From NCBI GenBank assembly GCA_002440225.1, contig DJSH01000052.1:1-64000 (forward strand): 64,000 nucleotides of DNA. The letters run 5' to 3'. This document shows positions 26,201 to 34,674 of this stretch, in pieces. The stretch comes from Candidatus Segatella violae. Its GTDB lineage: Bacteria; Bacteroidota; Bacteroidia; Bacteroidales; Bacteroidaceae. The notes beneath the pieces were generated by a model, which ran no database searches, was not told the DNA's origin, and saw only the letters and a list, made by a program, of their open reading frames with translations. The first letter of the stretch is position 1, and each line of letters starts with the position of its first letter. Position numbers and translations under genes: made by a program.

Positions 26201-26520
26201 GGGTGAAGCCATCCTGCGTGATGATTTGCGAGGACGACTATAGCAACGGCCATGGATTCCCATGGGTATACAAAGAGCTGGGTATTGGCAAACTTATCGG
26301 TACTCCAGTGGCGGGCACAATGACGGCAGTTTGGTGGGAGACGCTGATGGATCACACCTTGGTATTTGGTATTCCGCAGGTAGGTTGTCGCGACATGCGA
26401 GGCACCTTCGGTGAGAATACGCAGCTCAATCCAGACATCGAGGTATACAACAGCCCAGAAGACTTCATCCATGGTCATGATGTCCAATTGGAACGAGCTG
26501 TGAAGGCAATGATGAAATAA
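23290..26520 (+). CDS. Secreted tricorn-like S41 family peptidase
   Basis: A large 1076-residue exported peptidase. A signal peptide ends near residue 19 (VASAQQ). Residues about 25-540 form beta-propeller repeats (YPAISPDGTTIAFAYKG, PVWSPDSKKIAFASDREG). A Lys/Glu-rich coiled stretch at about 550-605 precedes further propeller strands. The C-terminal third has a PDZ-like segment (about 790-860) and the S41 domain. Tricorn-type catalytic parts are visible: Ser-His in LNASHTGARF, and the nucleophile Ser in EDDYSNGHGFPW, although the residue after it is Asn rather than Asp. It probably degrades peptides in the periplasm. A strong terminator follows. Confidence 0.93.
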   Translation: MRKFILSVVLFSASLVASAQQHPLWMRYPAISPDGTTIAFAYKGDIYSVPVGGGEARQLTTNAAFDSHPVWSPDSKKIAFASDREGSIDVFVIDAKGGTPTRLTTNSGTETPIVFTDNDHVLFSSSLMPTAQSIIFGSGTFPQIYKVSTKGGRPELYSTLTMEDISIANDGTVLYQDKKGYEDTWRKHHHSPIARDIWMEKDGKFTKQTTFAGEDRNPIWASDQQSFFYLSEQDGTLNIYHRGINGTTDTQITHYKGNPVRSLTTTQSDMLCYGYDGEIYTVKQGAVPQKVNISITTDNDTPSLVRSIKTSGATEIALSPDGKEVAFIMHGDVYVTSVEYNTTKRITDTPEQEREVSFSPDGRSLVYSSERNGCWQIYQAKLKNATDNNFTYASDIEEEQIVETGITSQYPQFSPDGKEVAFFEDRSTLRIVNLKSKAIRTVLDGKYVYSYSDGDIWFEWSPDSKWLLSCYLGNGGWNNQDIALVKADGKEVHNLTNSGYTDGNGKWVLDGKAMLFESDRAGYRSHGSWGAEDDAYLMFFDLDAYNRYNMSKEEIEVAEASKDEKEKIQDEKEEEAQKKAEEKQKKTGKIKVEKVKPLELDIENCRDRIVRLTANSSRMGDAVLNKEGDKLYYQAAFEGGFDLWSRDLKNGSTKLILKGVGGGGFVADKDVKNLYLCNGWNIKKVDLGSLATKPVNFEASFNYKPAEERQYLFDHIWRQVKDKFYDPQLHHVDWEGYRKTYEKFLPYINNNYDFQEMLSEMLGELNASHTGARFRPQTPVLQTANLGVFLDPTYQGDGLKIQEVIKRGPFAQKKTDVTAGCIIESIDGETIKAGQDYFPLLDGKAGKNVRLGIKTAKGKKMDVTVKAISQAELTDLLYKRWVDRNRQLVDSLSGGKIAYVHVRAMNSESFRTVYSELLSDKNRNRDAVIVDERHNGGGWLHDDLCTLLNGKQYQEFVPHGKVVGRDPFNKWVKPSCVMICEDDYSNGHGFPWVYKELGIGKLIGTPVAGTMTAVWWETLMDHTLVFGIPQVGCRDMRGTFGENTQLNPDIEVYNSPEDFIHGHDVQLERAVKAMMK

Positions 26521-26558
26521 GGTCAGATTCATTGTAAAATGAATTTGTAGCAGATTGA

Positions 26559-26590
26559 GGCAGGGAGCATAGAACTCTCTGCCTTTTTTT
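26559..26590 (+). terminator. Rho-independent terminator of the S41 peptidase gene
   Basis: A nine-base-pair stem GGCAGGGAG/CTCTCTGCC, a seven-base loop, then seven T. It separates the peptidase from the exopolysaccharide cluster. Confidence 0.9.
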
Positions 26591-26731
26591 CTGTTATAGG
26601 ATTATTATCCAGATGTCCTCTACTCGCTGTTTTTTACACCCCAATAGATGCCTCTGGAAAAATATTTCAGCTCATACTACAACATTTTGGCGAAAAACTA
26701 GTTATATAATAATAACAAGATTATTATTAAA

Positions 26732-29272
26732 ATGAGAAAATATATATTTTTGGCCATCATGTTCTTCATCATCATCATTGGTAAAGCCAACGCCCAGACG
26801 GCTTCAAAAATGACCGACGATCAGGTGAAGAGTTTCGTCGTGAAAGAACATGCCAGAGGCACCTCCAACTCCCAAATCGTGACCCGACTCATGCAACAGG
26901 GCGTAGACATCTCACAGATAAGACGCGTACGCAACAACTACGAGCGAGAGATGAAGAAATCATCCCTCAGTAGTTCGGAAGCAACCTCTTCCAGAATCAA
27001 TGCCCGCAACAATCGCGACAGCAATCGCAACGCACGGCAGAACACCATGCAATACGACCCTGGCAGCCAATATGCACAAATGGTAGACATCAACACAGAA
27101 AAGGCCATAAATCCAACCGACACCGCCGCCATCGTAAACCTTTGGAAGGCTGAGCAACATGCCAAGAAGAGCAGTGTCTTCGGACGTGACATCTTCAACA
27201 ACAAGCAACTGAGTTTCGAGCCCAACATGAATATCGCCACCCCACAGAACTATCGGCTGGGACCGGGCGATGCCGTCAACATCGAGATTTATGGAGCATC
27301 ACAGAAATCGTTGCAGTCTACCGTTTCTCCAGAAGGCACCGTCACCATCGAGGGATATGGGCCTGTGAACGTTGGGGGGATGACCGTGGCGCAAGCCAAC
27401 GCCCACCTCAGAAATACACTGGGCAGTCGATACCGCGCTAGCAAGATTAGGCTCACTGTGGGAGAGACCAAGAGCATCATGGTGAACGTGATGGGCGAGG
27501 TGAAAACTCCAGGTACATATACCCTATCCGCCTTTGCCACCGTCTTCCACGCCCTCTACATGGCAGGGGGAACCAACGACCTCGGCACTCTTCGCAACAT
27601 CAAGGTTTACAGGCAAAACCGACTCGTGAGCGTAGTGGACATCTACGACTACATACTCAACGGCAAGCTGACGGGCAACGTGAGACTCGCCGATAACGAC
27701 GTCATCGTGGTGGGTCCCTACGACTGTCTTGTAACCATCGAAGGCAAAGTAAAACGCCCGATGACCTACGAGATGAAGAAGAACGAGAGCCTCAATACCC
27801 TGCTGAAATATTCGGGAGGATTTGCGGGGGATGCCTACAAGAAATCAGTGCGTGTGAACCGAAAGACAGGTCGTGAATATGCAGTTTATAACGTGGAAGA
27901 GTTCGATTTCTCTAGTTTTCGTATTGACGACGGCGACTCGGTGACTGTAGATAGCATCCTGCCCCGCTACGCCAACACCGTGGAGGTAAAGGGAGCCGTG
28001 TTCCGTCCCGGCATGTACAATCTGGGTGAGCAGGTGAACAGCGTGCGAACCCTCGTGGAACATGCTGAGGGGCTCACCGAAGAGGCATTCACAGCTCGAG
28101 CCGTGATGCATCGTATGAAACAAGACCGCACCCTAAAGGTGCTGAGCATAGACCTTGCTGGCATCATTAAGGGCACATCGCCCGACATTCCGCTGAGGGA
28201 GAACGACGTGCTATTTGTACCAACCCGACAAGAGCGAATGACTGACCGCACCATCACCATCCGTGGCGAGGTGCAATATCCAGGCACCTACCGCTACGCC
28301 GACAACGAGACCATAGAGGACTTTGTATTGCAGGCTGGCGGTCTCACAGACAAGGCTTCGACCGTCAACGTGATGGTGAGCCGACGTGTGAACGACCCGA
28401 AGGCCCTGCGCCCCGACAGCGTGATAGCCAAGACCTACACGTTGAGCCTGAAAGATGGATTCGTGGTAGACGGCCAGCCAGGCTTCACGCTGATGCCATA
28501 TGACGAAGTGATGGTGCGCAAGAGTCCCGCCTATGTGGAACAGCAGAACGTGACGGTGGAAGGTGAGGTGATGTTTGGCGGCACCTATACGTTGAGCCGT
28601 CGCAACGCCCGCTTGAGCGACCTCTACCGTGAGGCTGGCGGCGGCACCCCCGAGGCCTACTTGCGTGGAGCACGCATCATACGCCAAGCCAACGAGGCAG
28701 AGAAGCAGCGCATGGAGGCTGTGTTGAAGATGCAGCGAGAGCAGATGCAGAAGAACATCTTGCAGTTGGCTGCTAGTAGCAGCAACGCCATGGGCGTGGC
28801 GCAAGCCTCCAAGGAGGTAACCAACGTGGCTATGGAGAAATTCAACGTACCTCAGGAATATCCCGTGGGCATCGACCTGCCTGAGGCCTTGAAGCACCCA
28901 GGCGGCGATGCCGACATCGTACTAAGAGAGGGCGACCGACTCGTGGTGCCACAATACAACGGAACGGTGAAGGTGAACGGTGCCGTGATGTATGCCAACA
29001 CGGTGGCATACGAGAAGGGCAAGAGCCCAGCCTACTACATCGACCAGGCAGGTGGTTTCGCAAGCGATGCCCAAAAGAGCAAGGGCTACATCATCTACAT
29101 GAACGGCAAGGTGGCGAAGCTGGGTCATGGTGCCAAGGTACAGCCTGGCTGCGAAATCGTGATACCAGCCAAGCTCAAGCGCAAGATGACTATGGCAGAG
29201 TACATGAGCTTGAGCAGCAGTATGTCGAGCGTAGCCGCCATGATTGCTACCCTCGCCAACATGACCAAATAA
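26732..29272 (+). CDS. Outer-membrane polysaccharide export protein with SLBB repeats (Wza-like)
   Basis: The first gene of the exopolysaccharide cluster. Its product should form the periplasmic/outer-membrane export conduit. It has a signal peptide (residues 1-22, KANAQ), a helical N-terminal part, and the polysaccharide-export domain at about 170-245 (NYRLGPGDAVNIEIYGAS). Six SLBB repeats follow, each with a VxGEVxxPGTY-like start (for example VNVMGEVKTPGTY, ITIRGEVQYPGTY, VTVEGEVMFGGTY). The 846 residues are much longer than enterobacterial Wza (about 380) but usual for Bacteroidales. No lipobox is seen. The 211-base upstream spacer holds the previous terminator and an AT-rich promoter region without a perfect -7 box. 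Confidence 0.93.
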   Translation: MRKYIFLAIMFFIIIIGKANAQTASKMTDDQVKSFVVKEHARGTSNSQIVTRLMQQGVDISQIRRVRNNYEREMKKSSLSSSEATSSRINARNNRDSNRNARQNTMQYDPGSQYAQMVDINTEKAINPTDTAAIVNLWKAEQHAKKSSVFGRDIFNNKQLSFEPNMNIATPQNYRLGPGDAVNIEIYGASQKSLQSTVSPEGTVTIEGYGPVNVGGMTVAQANAHLRNTLGSRYRASKIRLTVGETKSIMVNVMGEVKTPGTYTLSAFATVFHALYMAGGTNDLGTLRNIKVYRQNRLVSVVDIYDYILNGKLTGNVRLADNDVIVVGPYDCLVTIEGKVKRPMTYEMKKNESLNTLLKYSGGFAGDAYKKSVRVNRKTGREYAVYNVEEFDFSSFRIDDGDSVTVDSILPRYANTVEVKGAVFRPGMYNLGEQVNSVRTLVEHAEGLTEEAFTARAVMHRMKQDRTLKVLSIDLAGIIKGTSPDIPLRENDVLFVPTRQERMTDRTITIRGEVQYPGTYRYADNETIEDFVLQAGGLTDKASTVNVMVSRRVNDPKALRPDSVIAKTYTLSLKDGFVVDGQPGFTLMPYDEVMVRKSPAYVEQQNVTVEGEVMFGGTYTLSRRNARLSDLYREAGGGTPEAYLRGARIIRQANEAEKQRMEAVLKMQREQMQKNILQLAASSSNAMGVAQASKEVTNVAMEKFNVPQEYPVGIDLPEALKHPGGDADIVLREGDRLVVPQYNGTVKVNGAVMYANTVAYEKGKSPAYYIDQAGGFASDAQKSKGYIIYMNGKVAKLGHGAKVQPGCEIVIPAKLKRKMTMAEYMSLSSSMSSVAAMIATLANMTK

Positions 29273-29315
29273 AACCCGCCCCAAGACGAGACGAAATCTT
29301 AAAGACAAGGAAAAT

Positions 29316-30362
29316 ATGACTAATGAAAATAACGAGATGAAGACGATGACGCTTGTGACATTCCTCAAAAGAATGAAAAAACATCGCAAGCTATATGGCT
29401 GGGTAATGCTCGCCGTGATGGTAATCTCAGCAATCTGGATCTACTCCGTTCCCAGAACCTACACGGCTCAGACAGCTTTGGCTCCCGAGGCAGAACAGCA
29501 ATCGGCAACTCTTGGAGGCTTGAACATGATGGCCTCGCAACTGGGGCTGGATCTGAGCAATGTGCAAACCACCGATGCCATCTCGCCCACACTCTATCCA
29601 GAGTTGATGAACGACAACAAGTTTGTAGTTGAATTACTGAAGATTCAGCTCCATACATCGGAGAGTCCTGTTCAAAGAAGCTACTACACCTATCTGACGA
29701 GAGAACGCAAGCAGAGCTGGATGGCAGACATCAAGGATGCCCTCGTAGCCAAGTTTAGCAAATCGGAACGTCCACAGAACCCATTTAAAAATCCTTACAT
29801 GCTCAACAAGGACAACGAGCGCATCGTAGAACAAATAAGAGACGATATCAAGATCAGCGTAGACCGACAAACAGGGGTAATAAACGTTTTCGCAACAGCC
29901 CAAGACCCAGTGGTCTGCAAGTTGCTCGCCGACTCATGCACCGAGCATCTGAAAGTCTTCATCGTTAAATACCGTACCTCGAAGGCACAGAAGGACGTGG
30001 CACATTACAGACAACTGATGCACGATGCACAGCTACAGTATGAGCGAGTGAGACGCAAGTATGCCGCCTCTGCCGACGCCAACCAAGATGTGATACTGGA
30101 GAGCGTGCGCTCGAAGGTTGAAGACATGGAGAACGACATGCAGCTGAAATACAACCAATATACAGCCATGAGCACCCAGTATGAGGCAGCCATCGCCAAG
30201 GTGAGGGAGCAGACGCCCGTATTCACCGTGTTGCAAGGAGCATGCGTGCCCGTGAAGCCATCAAGTCCCAAGCGAGTGCTCACTATTTTGGGCATGATGC
30301 TCTTTGCCCTTTTTGCGCTTACCGCATGTCTTGTAGCGAGAGACTTGCTGAAAGAAATCTAA
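29316..30362 (+). CDS. wzz: Chain-length determinant protein (Wzz family), no kinase domain
   Basis: An inner-membrane co-polymerase that sets polysaccharide chain length. The 348 residues have a first membrane helix at about 28-47 (WVMLAVMVISAIWIYS), a large periplasmic coiled region, and a second membrane helix at about 320-342 preceded by the Pro-rich VKPSSPKR motif. There is no C-terminal tyrosine-kinase domain and no separate kinase gene nearby. It follows the SLBB gene by 43 bases and precedes the polymerase gene by 16. Confidence 0.9.
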   Translation: MTNENNEMKTMTLVTFLKRMKKHRKLYGWVMLAVMVISAIWIYSVPRTYTAQTALAPEAEQQSATLGGLNMMASQLGLDLSNVQTTDAISPTLYPELMNDNKFVVELLKIQLHTSESPVQRSYYTYLTRERKQSWMADIKDALVAKFSKSERPQNPFKNPYMLNKDNERIVEQIRDDIKISVDRQTGVINVFATAQDPVVCKLLADSCTEHLKVFIVKYRTSKAQKDVAHYRQLMHDAQLQYERVRRKYAASADANQDVILESVRSKVEDMENDMQLKYNQYTAMSTQYEAAIAKVREQTPVFTVLQGACVPVKPSSPKRVLTILGMMLFALFALTACLVARDLLKEI

Positions 30363-30378
30363 GCTAAGATTAAAGAAT

Positions 30379-31605
30379 ATGACAGGTTTGTTTTTCATAT
30401 TGTTGCTCGTGCTTGAGGTGGGAGTGCTGTTCTATCTGGAACGCATTGCCTGGCATACGCTATATACCCCACTCACCTGTCTGATGATGCCCTATTTGCT
30501 GGTGCAGGTGGTCACCCTACTGATAGCAGGTCACTTCGGATTCGTGAGTTTTTATTACCCCAGCATCTACGTATGGAGTATCGGTTTGGTTGTCTTCGCC
30601 CTGCCTAGCTATGTGCTCTCGATAGCCACCACCAAGTATGTCTCCACTTTCTGCAGACCTGTGTCATCGAGCAGCTATCCCCTCTCGCTGGGTATCATTT
30701 CCGTAGGACTTATCATCGCCTTCTTCCTCCGTCTGCTCTACACGCTCAAGACGAGCAACTACCTGTTGGGCACCGAGGATTTTGCCGACGATTTCTGCGG
30801 TCATGGTCTGTGGGCACACCTGCGAGGTGCCATCATCCCTCTGCTCATCGTAGCCATCTATCATGTGCGCAAAAGGTCGTACCTGCTTTGGTGCGTTGTC
30901 CTTGCCCTGCTTGCCATCCAACTCATCTATTTGGTGAAAGGAGCCGTCATCATCACGGTAGTGTCAGGACTCTTCATCCGCCTGTATGCCGGCAAGATGA
31001 ACCTCTCGCTCTCGCTTCTGCTGAAATTGGTGATTGGAGCCTTGGCACTGTTTCTTGCCACTTACATGGTTTTGCCACTGCTAGGCAGCAATGGCGATGC
31101 CAACTTAGAACTGGTGAAATTTGTGATGGGACATTTCGTGCACTACCTCACTAGCGGAACTTTGGGCTACAGTTACGACCTGCAAATCAATTGTCCTGAT
31201 ACTGGTAGTTTTGAGACCCTCGTCTCTCCATTTATTAATATCTACCGGCAGTTCACAGGCAACGATCAGATGCTCTCTGCTGTGAACCCCTACTATCTAT
31301 ACACAGGATTGTCGTGGACGAACGTGCGCACTTTCTTCGGCACCATGTACATCTACTGCAATACATGGCAGTTTGTTGCCTATACACTTACGGCAAGCAC
31401 TCTGATGTATGCCATCAAGCTTGTGGCGATGGGAACAGGCAACCTCTATGTCTATGCCATCCTCTGCTACTATTGCGGACTGATGGCGATGGGATGGTTC
31501 GAGTTCTATCTCTTCCATCTCGCCGCTTTCGAGGTGCCTGTGGTTTGCCTTTTGCTGATGGTGATTGAAAAGGTTGAGATTTACTTTAAAGCAAAAATAA
31601 AATGA
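30379..31605 (+). CDS. Putative polysaccharide polymerase (Wzy-like membrane protein)
   Basis: A 408-residue protein with about ten hydrophobic segments. A longer polar loop lies around residues 235-310 (YSYDLQINCPDTGSFETLVS), as expected for the large periplasmic loop of Wzy/O-antigen polymerases. Sequence identity within this family is always low, so the call rests on topology and on its position between wzz and wzx. It overlaps the next gene by four bases (ATGA). Confidence 0.75.
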   Translation: MTGLFFILLLVLEVGVLFYLERIAWHTLYTPLTCLMMPYLLVQVVTLLIAGHFGFVSFYYPSIYVWSIGLVVFALPSYVLSIATTKYVSTFCRPVSSSSYPLSLGIISVGLIIAFFLRLLYTLKTSNYLLGTEDFADDFCGHGLWAHLRGAIIPLLIVAIYHVRKRSYLLWCVVLALLAIQLIYLVKGAVIITVVSGLFIRLYAGKMNLSLSLLLKLVIGALALFLATYMVLPLLGSNGDANLELVKFVMGHFVHYLTSGTLGYSYDLQINCPDTGSFETLVSPFINIYRQFTGNDQMLSAVNPYYLYTGLSWTNVRTFFGTMYIYCNTWQFVAYTLTASTLMYAIKLVAMGTGNLYVYAILCYYCGLMAMGWFEFYLFHLAAFEVPVVCLLLMVIEKVEIYFKAKIK

Positions 31606-32843
31606 GACTAAAGAACAACCTGATATACAGTACGATACTTACACTGAGCACCTATCTAGTGCCCCTGTTGGTATTTCCGTACATCAGCAAGGTACTGGGC
31701 GTTGAGCGCATCGGCATGATAGATACTGCCGACAATATAATCGACTATTGCATCTTGTTCTCAATGATGGGCATGTCGACTCTGGGCATCCGAGAGATAG
31801 CCCGCAGCAGACACAATGCTCTTATGCTGAAACAAGCATTTAGCAGTTTGTTCTGCCTCAACGCTTTCACCACGTTCATTGCCTTTTGCCTACTGTGGGC
31901 AAGCTACCTCTGCATTCCCCAGTTGCATGGCAAGGGCAATCTGCTCATGATAGGCAGCGTGAAGCTGGTGTTCAACCTTTTCTGGATAGAATGGCTGTTC
32001 AGGGGATTGGAGCGGTTTCGTTACATCACCCTCCGCTCAGTTGTAGTAAGAGCGTTGTTTGTGTTGTGTGTGTTCTGTCTCGTAAAGACCCAGGGCGACT
32101 ATTGCCTCTATTATATGCTCTTCGTAGGCATTGTGATGGCAAATGCCCTCTTCAACTGGTGGCACCGCCGCAATATCGTCGCCTTCTCGTTTCGCAGCAT
32201 CCGCTTGAAGTCCTACCTTCGCCCCTATCTAAAGCTCGGACTTTTCGCTGTTCTCTCGGCGATATATACAAAACTGTCCGTACCCCTGCTCAGCGTCACA
32301 TGCGGAGATATAGAGGCAGGCTATTACGCCACAGCCATTCGTTTCTACCAGGTCGTAATCGCCCTCGTTGTCTCGCTCAACAGCGTGCTGATACCCAGGA
32401 TGAGTGTATTGGTGGAACAAGGCAGGATGGCAGAGGTGTGGCAAGTAAGTAGGAAGGCGTTGAGATGGCTTTTAGCCATAGGTATTCCTCTGGTCGTGCT
32501 TGTAGAAATCTTAGCGCCCCAGCTCATCTACATATTTGCTGGCAAGGGCTTTGAGGAGGCCGTCACACCCTTGCGCATCGTCATCATTCAATTGTTGGTC
32601 ATTGGGTGTGAGCAAATCGTTATCTTGCAACAGCTCATTCCCCTGCGCCAAGACCTTGCTATAGTGAAGAGCGCAGCTGTTGGCGTCATGACATGGACGG
32701 TGTTCAGCATCTTGCTTGTACCAAGGTATGGGGCAACAGGTAGTGGGATGACATGGGTAGCTGCCGAAAGTGCTACCCTGCTCTGTGCCTATCTTACCCT
32801 TAGAAAATGGAAACATAAGTGGAATAAAATGAATCGTCAATAG
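31602..32843 (+). CDS. wzx: Lipid-linked oligosaccharide flippase (Wzx, MOP superfamily)
   Basis: It should flip the undecaprenyl-linked repeat unit across the inner membrane. The 413 residues contain about 12 hydrophobic segments. The N-terminus has the family pattern NLIYSTILTLSTYLVPLLVFPYISKVLG and IGMIDTADNIIDY, and IREIARSRHN follows. It is translationally coupled to the upstream polymerase gene and followed by three glycosyltransferase genes. Confidence 0.92.
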   Translation: MRLKNNLIYSTILTLSTYLVPLLVFPYISKVLGVERIGMIDTADNIIDYCILFSMMGMSTLGIREIARSRHNALMLKQAFSSLFCLNAFTTFIAFCLLWASYLCIPQLHGKGNLLMIGSVKLVFNLFWIEWLFRGLERFRYITLRSVVVRALFVLCVFCLVKTQGDYCLYYMLFVGIVMANALFNWWHRRNIVAFSFRSIRLKSYLRPYLKLGLFAVLSAIYTKLSVPLLSVTCGDIEAGYYATAIRFYQVVIALVVSLNSVLIPRMSVLVEQGRMAEVWQVSRKALRWLLAIGIPLVVLVEILAPQLIYIFAGKGFEEAVTPLRIVIIQLLVIGCEQIVILQQLIPLRQDLAIVKSAAVGVMTWTVFSILLVPRYGATGSGMTWVAAESATLLCAYLTLRKWKHKWNKMNRQ

Positions 32844-32883
32844 ACGAATTCGAATCATAAATAAATATCATAAACAGACGTAT

Positions 32884-33771
32884 ATGGAAGGAATGGAAAA
32901 AAGAAAGATTGCAGCAGGCATCGTGACCTTCAATCCCGACATGGAGCGGCTAGAGAGAAGCATCCGCTTACTGCTGCAGAATGAATGCCTCGGATGCATC
33001 TATATGGCCGATAATTTCTCTGACAACATCGAAGATCTGCGTGCCTTGGAAGCTCGCGAAGAGAAAGTAATGTTCATAGAACTGAACGGCAACATGGGCG
33101 TGGCAAAAGCTTTGAACCGACTTTGCCAAAGAGCCACGACTGATGGCTACGAATGGCTGCTCACACTGGACCAAGATTCGCTGCCCGAGTCGCATTTGAT
33201 AGACCATCTGGCTCAACATATCCCCTGCCACAGTCGACAAGCCAGCCCACTCGCCATTCTCTCTCCAAGGATAGAAGATGTGAACATGGGCAGGATGTAT
33301 TCAAAGAAAACACAAGGAAGCGAATACATCAAGCGTTGCATCACGGCAGGGAGCATGATTAACTTGGTGTGCTGGCAAGAGGTGGGTGGTTTCGACGATG
33401 CACTATTCATCGACGGTGTAGATTTCGACTACTGCTTGCGAATTCAACAGCATGGGTTCAAAATCATGCGCATCTACAGGGTCTGTATCCATCAAGAAAT
33501 AGGCAGAGGCAGGGCCATAAACATGGGGGCACGCCGCATAGCCATCATGAACCACAATCCCGAACGGATGTACTATATTACGCGCAACTATCTCGCCATC
33601 GGCAAACGTTACCATCAGCAGCTTTCTTGGGCCCTGGAAGTTCTGAAAAGAATATGTATCGTCGTATTGTTCGAAAGCCACAAATTGAAGAACCTCGCCT
33701 ATTTCATGAAAGGCATCCGAGACTTCGAACGTGGTAAGATGGGAGCACTTGCAACCAAGAGAAAATCATAG
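32884..33771 (+). CDS. Glycosyltransferase family 2 (rhamnosyltransferase-like)
   Basis: A cytoplasmic GT-A enzyme for repeat-unit assembly. The 295 residues include the nucleotide-binding start (IAAGIVTFNPDMERLERSI), LTLDQDSLPE holding the DxD-type metal site (about residues 98-107), and an acceptor-side segment GGFDDALFIDGVDFDYCLR. The layout resembles rhamnosyltransferases of the RfbN/WbbL type, but donor and acceptor are not known. It could start four codons later. It lies 40 bases after wzx. Confidence 0.88.
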   Translation: MEGMEKRKIAAGIVTFNPDMERLERSIRLLLQNECLGCIYMADNFSDNIEDLRALEAREEKVMFIELNGNMGVAKALNRLCQRATTDGYEWLLTLDQDSLPESHLIDHLAQHIPCHSRQASPLAILSPRIEDVNMGRMYSKKTQGSEYIKRCITAGSMINLVCWQEVGGFDDALFIDGVDFDYCLRIQQHGFKIMRIYRVCIHQEIGRGRAINMGARRIAIMNHNPERMYYITRNYLAIGKRYHQQLSWALEVLKRICIVVLFESHKLKNLAYFMKGIRDFERGKMGALATKRKS

Positions 33772-33794
33772 AAGAAATAAATAAATCGCTATAT

Positions 33795-34532
33795 ATGAAG
33801 AAGATTGCTATCTATTGTGTCTGCTTTCACTCGGATGAGGCTTTGGGAGAATATCTGTCTTCCATAGAAGCAAGCCGACAGAAAGAGGATTGCCTAGTAG
33901 ATGTGTTCGTAAGGAACAACGATTCGGAAAACTTAGGTTATTTCGGTGGTATAGAACGCCTCATGTCCGAGCATTCGCCCTCGGGCTATGATTATGTGAT
34001 AGTGAGCAATGTAGACATCAAGTTGAGTACCTCTTTCTTTCATGATTTGTTGTCTGAGAAGGAAGAGAACGGCATCGGTTGGATAGCTCCGCAGATAGCT
34101 TCTTCGTATGAGCATTGCGACAAAAATCCAAAGAATCTCAGGCGATACAGCAAGCGTTCGCTGCTCATCATGCGCTTTCTGTTTCGTCATCCCTGGGTTC
34201 ACAGCCTTTACCACCATACGCTTCACAAGTTGAAGAACCATACCCGACTCTATCGCAAGGAAATTTATGCAGGCCATGGCTCATTTGTCATCCTCACAGC
34301 CGAATATATCAATCGGTGTGGCATCATCCACTATCCGCCCTTCTTATATTGTGAGGAAATCTATCTTGCCGAGCAATGCCGCAAACACAAGTTAAAGGTA
34401 GAGTATCTGCCAACCATCATGGTATACGACACCGAACACATCGCCACGGGCAAACTGCCTCGCAAGCTCCGTTGCCGATACAACGAGCAAGCCATCAATT
34501 ATATATTGAAGGAATTCTATACAGGCATATAA
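33795..34532 (+). CDS. Glycosyltransferase family 2-like protein
   Basis: A 245-residue GT-A type protein: the N-terminal sheet KKIAIYCVCFHSDEALGEYL, a segment VDVFVRNNDSENLGYFGG and the metal-site region YVIVSNVDIKL (Asp-containing, about residue 74). The acceptor region is FLYCEEIYLAEQCRKH. It is shorter than typical family members. The gene is followed by five 22-base tandem repeats rather than the usual short gap. Confidence 0.82.
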   Translation: MKKIAIYCVCFHSDEALGEYLSSIEASRQKEDCLVDVFVRNNDSENLGYFGGIERLMSEHSPSGYDYVIVSNVDIKLSTSFFHDLLSEKEENGIGWIAPQIASSYEHCDKNPKNLRRYSKRSLLIMRFLFRHPWVHSLYHHTLHKLKNHTRLYRKEIYAGHGSFVILTAEYINRCGIIHYPPFLYCEEIYLAEQCRKHKLKVEYLPTIMVYDTEHIATGKLPRKLRCRYNEQAINYILKEFYTGI

Positions 34533-34543
34533 GCATAGTCATA

Positions 34544-34653
34544 CACGTATATCCCTATAGGCTCACACGTATATACCTATCGCCTTGCACGCATATACCT
34601 GTAGGCTTGCACGTATATACCTATCGCCATGCACGTATATCTCTATAAAATAT
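34544..34653. repeat. Five 22-bp direct repeats between glycosyltransferase genes
   Basis: Units start at 34544, 34566, 34588, 34610 and 34632 with an exact 22-base period. Each begins CACGTATAT or CACGCATAT and then CCTAT/CCTGT/CTCTAT. Units 1 and 3 carry TAGGCT and units 2 and 4 carry TCGCC, giving a higher 44-base order. They fill nearly the whole 142-base spacer. Confidence 0.95.
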
Positions 34654-34674
34654 GATACATTACAACAATAAATT

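Noticed and set aside
34376..34648. A plus-strand frame running through the 22-bp repeats
   Set aside because: Its translation is a by-product of the repeat and overlaps the end of the glycosyltransferase gene; no start context or homology.
34544..34653. CRISPR-like array
   Set aside because: The units are directly adjacent without unique spacers, and no cas gene is present.
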